DNA from: Tepidanaerobacter sp. EBM-38
GTDB lineage: Bacteria > Bacillota > Thermosediminibacteria > Thermosediminibacterales > Tepidanaerobacteraceae
Direction of reading: 5' to 3'
Length of the DNA: 64,000 nucleotides
Assembly (NCBI GenBank): GCA_001896545.1
Contig: MPOT01000029.1
Coordinates: 1-64,000, forward strand
Part shown: in pieces, positions 63,881 through 64,000 of the stretch
Layout of the letters: every line of letters starts with the position of its first letter
How positions within the stretch are numbered: position 1 is the stretch's first letter
The notes under the pieces: model-generated
Told to the model about the DNA's origin: nothing
Databases searched by the model: none
Seen by the model: only the letters and a program-made list of their open reading frames with translations
Made by a program: the position numbers and the translations under genes

Positions 63881-64000
63881 AAAGTAAGATATCGGACAAT
63901 TAACTTATTCATCTTATTGCTTAAAATAAAAAATTAATAATTAATCGTGCTATTGAATTATTGTATATGATATGGTAATATTAATAATGCATTTGGCTAA

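Noticed and set aside
63881-64000. Possible start of another gene after uvrA
   Set aside because: The 120 bases are AT-rich with no ribosome binding site or open frame of useful length before the window ends.

Overview
The window reads as one contiguous piece of chromosome from a low-GC Gram-positive anaerobe of the class Clostridia. The evidence is the AT-rich sequence, strong AGGAGG ribosome binding sites with many TTG and GTG starts, a T-box leader, a cobalamin riboswitch, a DegS/DegU-type two-component pair, a CsaB/TagA-type cell-wall polysaccharide cluster, an FtsEX-CtpB-MinJ-like block, split transketolase subunits and a nickel-pincer (Lar) operon. The gene set resembles Thermoanaerobacterales/Thermosediminibacterales, but that placement is from memory of gene order and is only a suggestion. 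No rRNA, tRNA, CRISPR array, intact insertion sequence or prophage was seen.

Layout. 1-7 kb: a HEAT-repeat protein, metK, degS/degU-like genes and a membrane diguanylate cyclase. 7-16 kb: a convergent GH18 spore/cell-wall hydrolase, recD2, larE-larB-larC for the nickel-pincer nucleotide, and gltX. 15.9-20.5 kb: an L,D-transpeptidase, an M1 metallopeptidase, class II fructose-bisphosphate aldolase and a D-Ala-D-Ala-ligase-like ATP-grasp enzyme. 20.8-26 kb: a LacI-family regulator with matching palindromic operators, a TRAP transporter (P-Q-M) and a divergent NagB-like enzyme. 26-28.7 kb: a cobalamin riboswitch over cobO, then an AarF/UbiB kinase. 28.7-36.7 kb: a surface polysaccharide cluster (two GT4 enzymes, a DUF4330 protein, an O-antigen-ligase-like protein, CsaB, TagA/WecG) ending in YitT. 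36.7-38.5 kb: transketolase halves. 38.6-42.1 kb, minus strand: a Nif3-like protein, an amidohydrolase and a nucleoside-gate permease. 42.4-43.8 kb: a hairpin-rich intergenic element, a DUF2294/MpsC-like protein and an orphan protein. 43.9-49.7 kb: GT4, an alpha/alpha-barrel protein and a 1178-residue GT2-GH130 fusion. 49.7-52 kb, minus strand: a secreted orphan and an NSS transporter under a T-box leader. 52.3-57.6 kb: ftsE, ftsX, an M23 peptidase, a CtpB-like protease and a MinJ-like PDZ protein. 57.6-64 kb: an Asp/Glu racemase-like gene, a small ORF, uvrB and uvrA.

The most unusual unit is the 43.9-49.7 kb locus. One polypeptide joins a GT2 nucleotide-sugar transferase region to a GH130 mannoside-phosphorylase region, and it sits in an apparent operon with a GT4 glycosyltransferase and an (alpha/alpha)6-type protein. 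This looks like a system that both makes and phosphorolyses a (probably mannose-containing) glycan or reserve oligosaccharide. Other points are a T-box whose specifier reads best as UUC (Phe) over an NSS amino-acid transporter, a three-cysteine LarE without larA nearby, a self-contained LacI regulon with three related operators, and several structured intergenic stretches.
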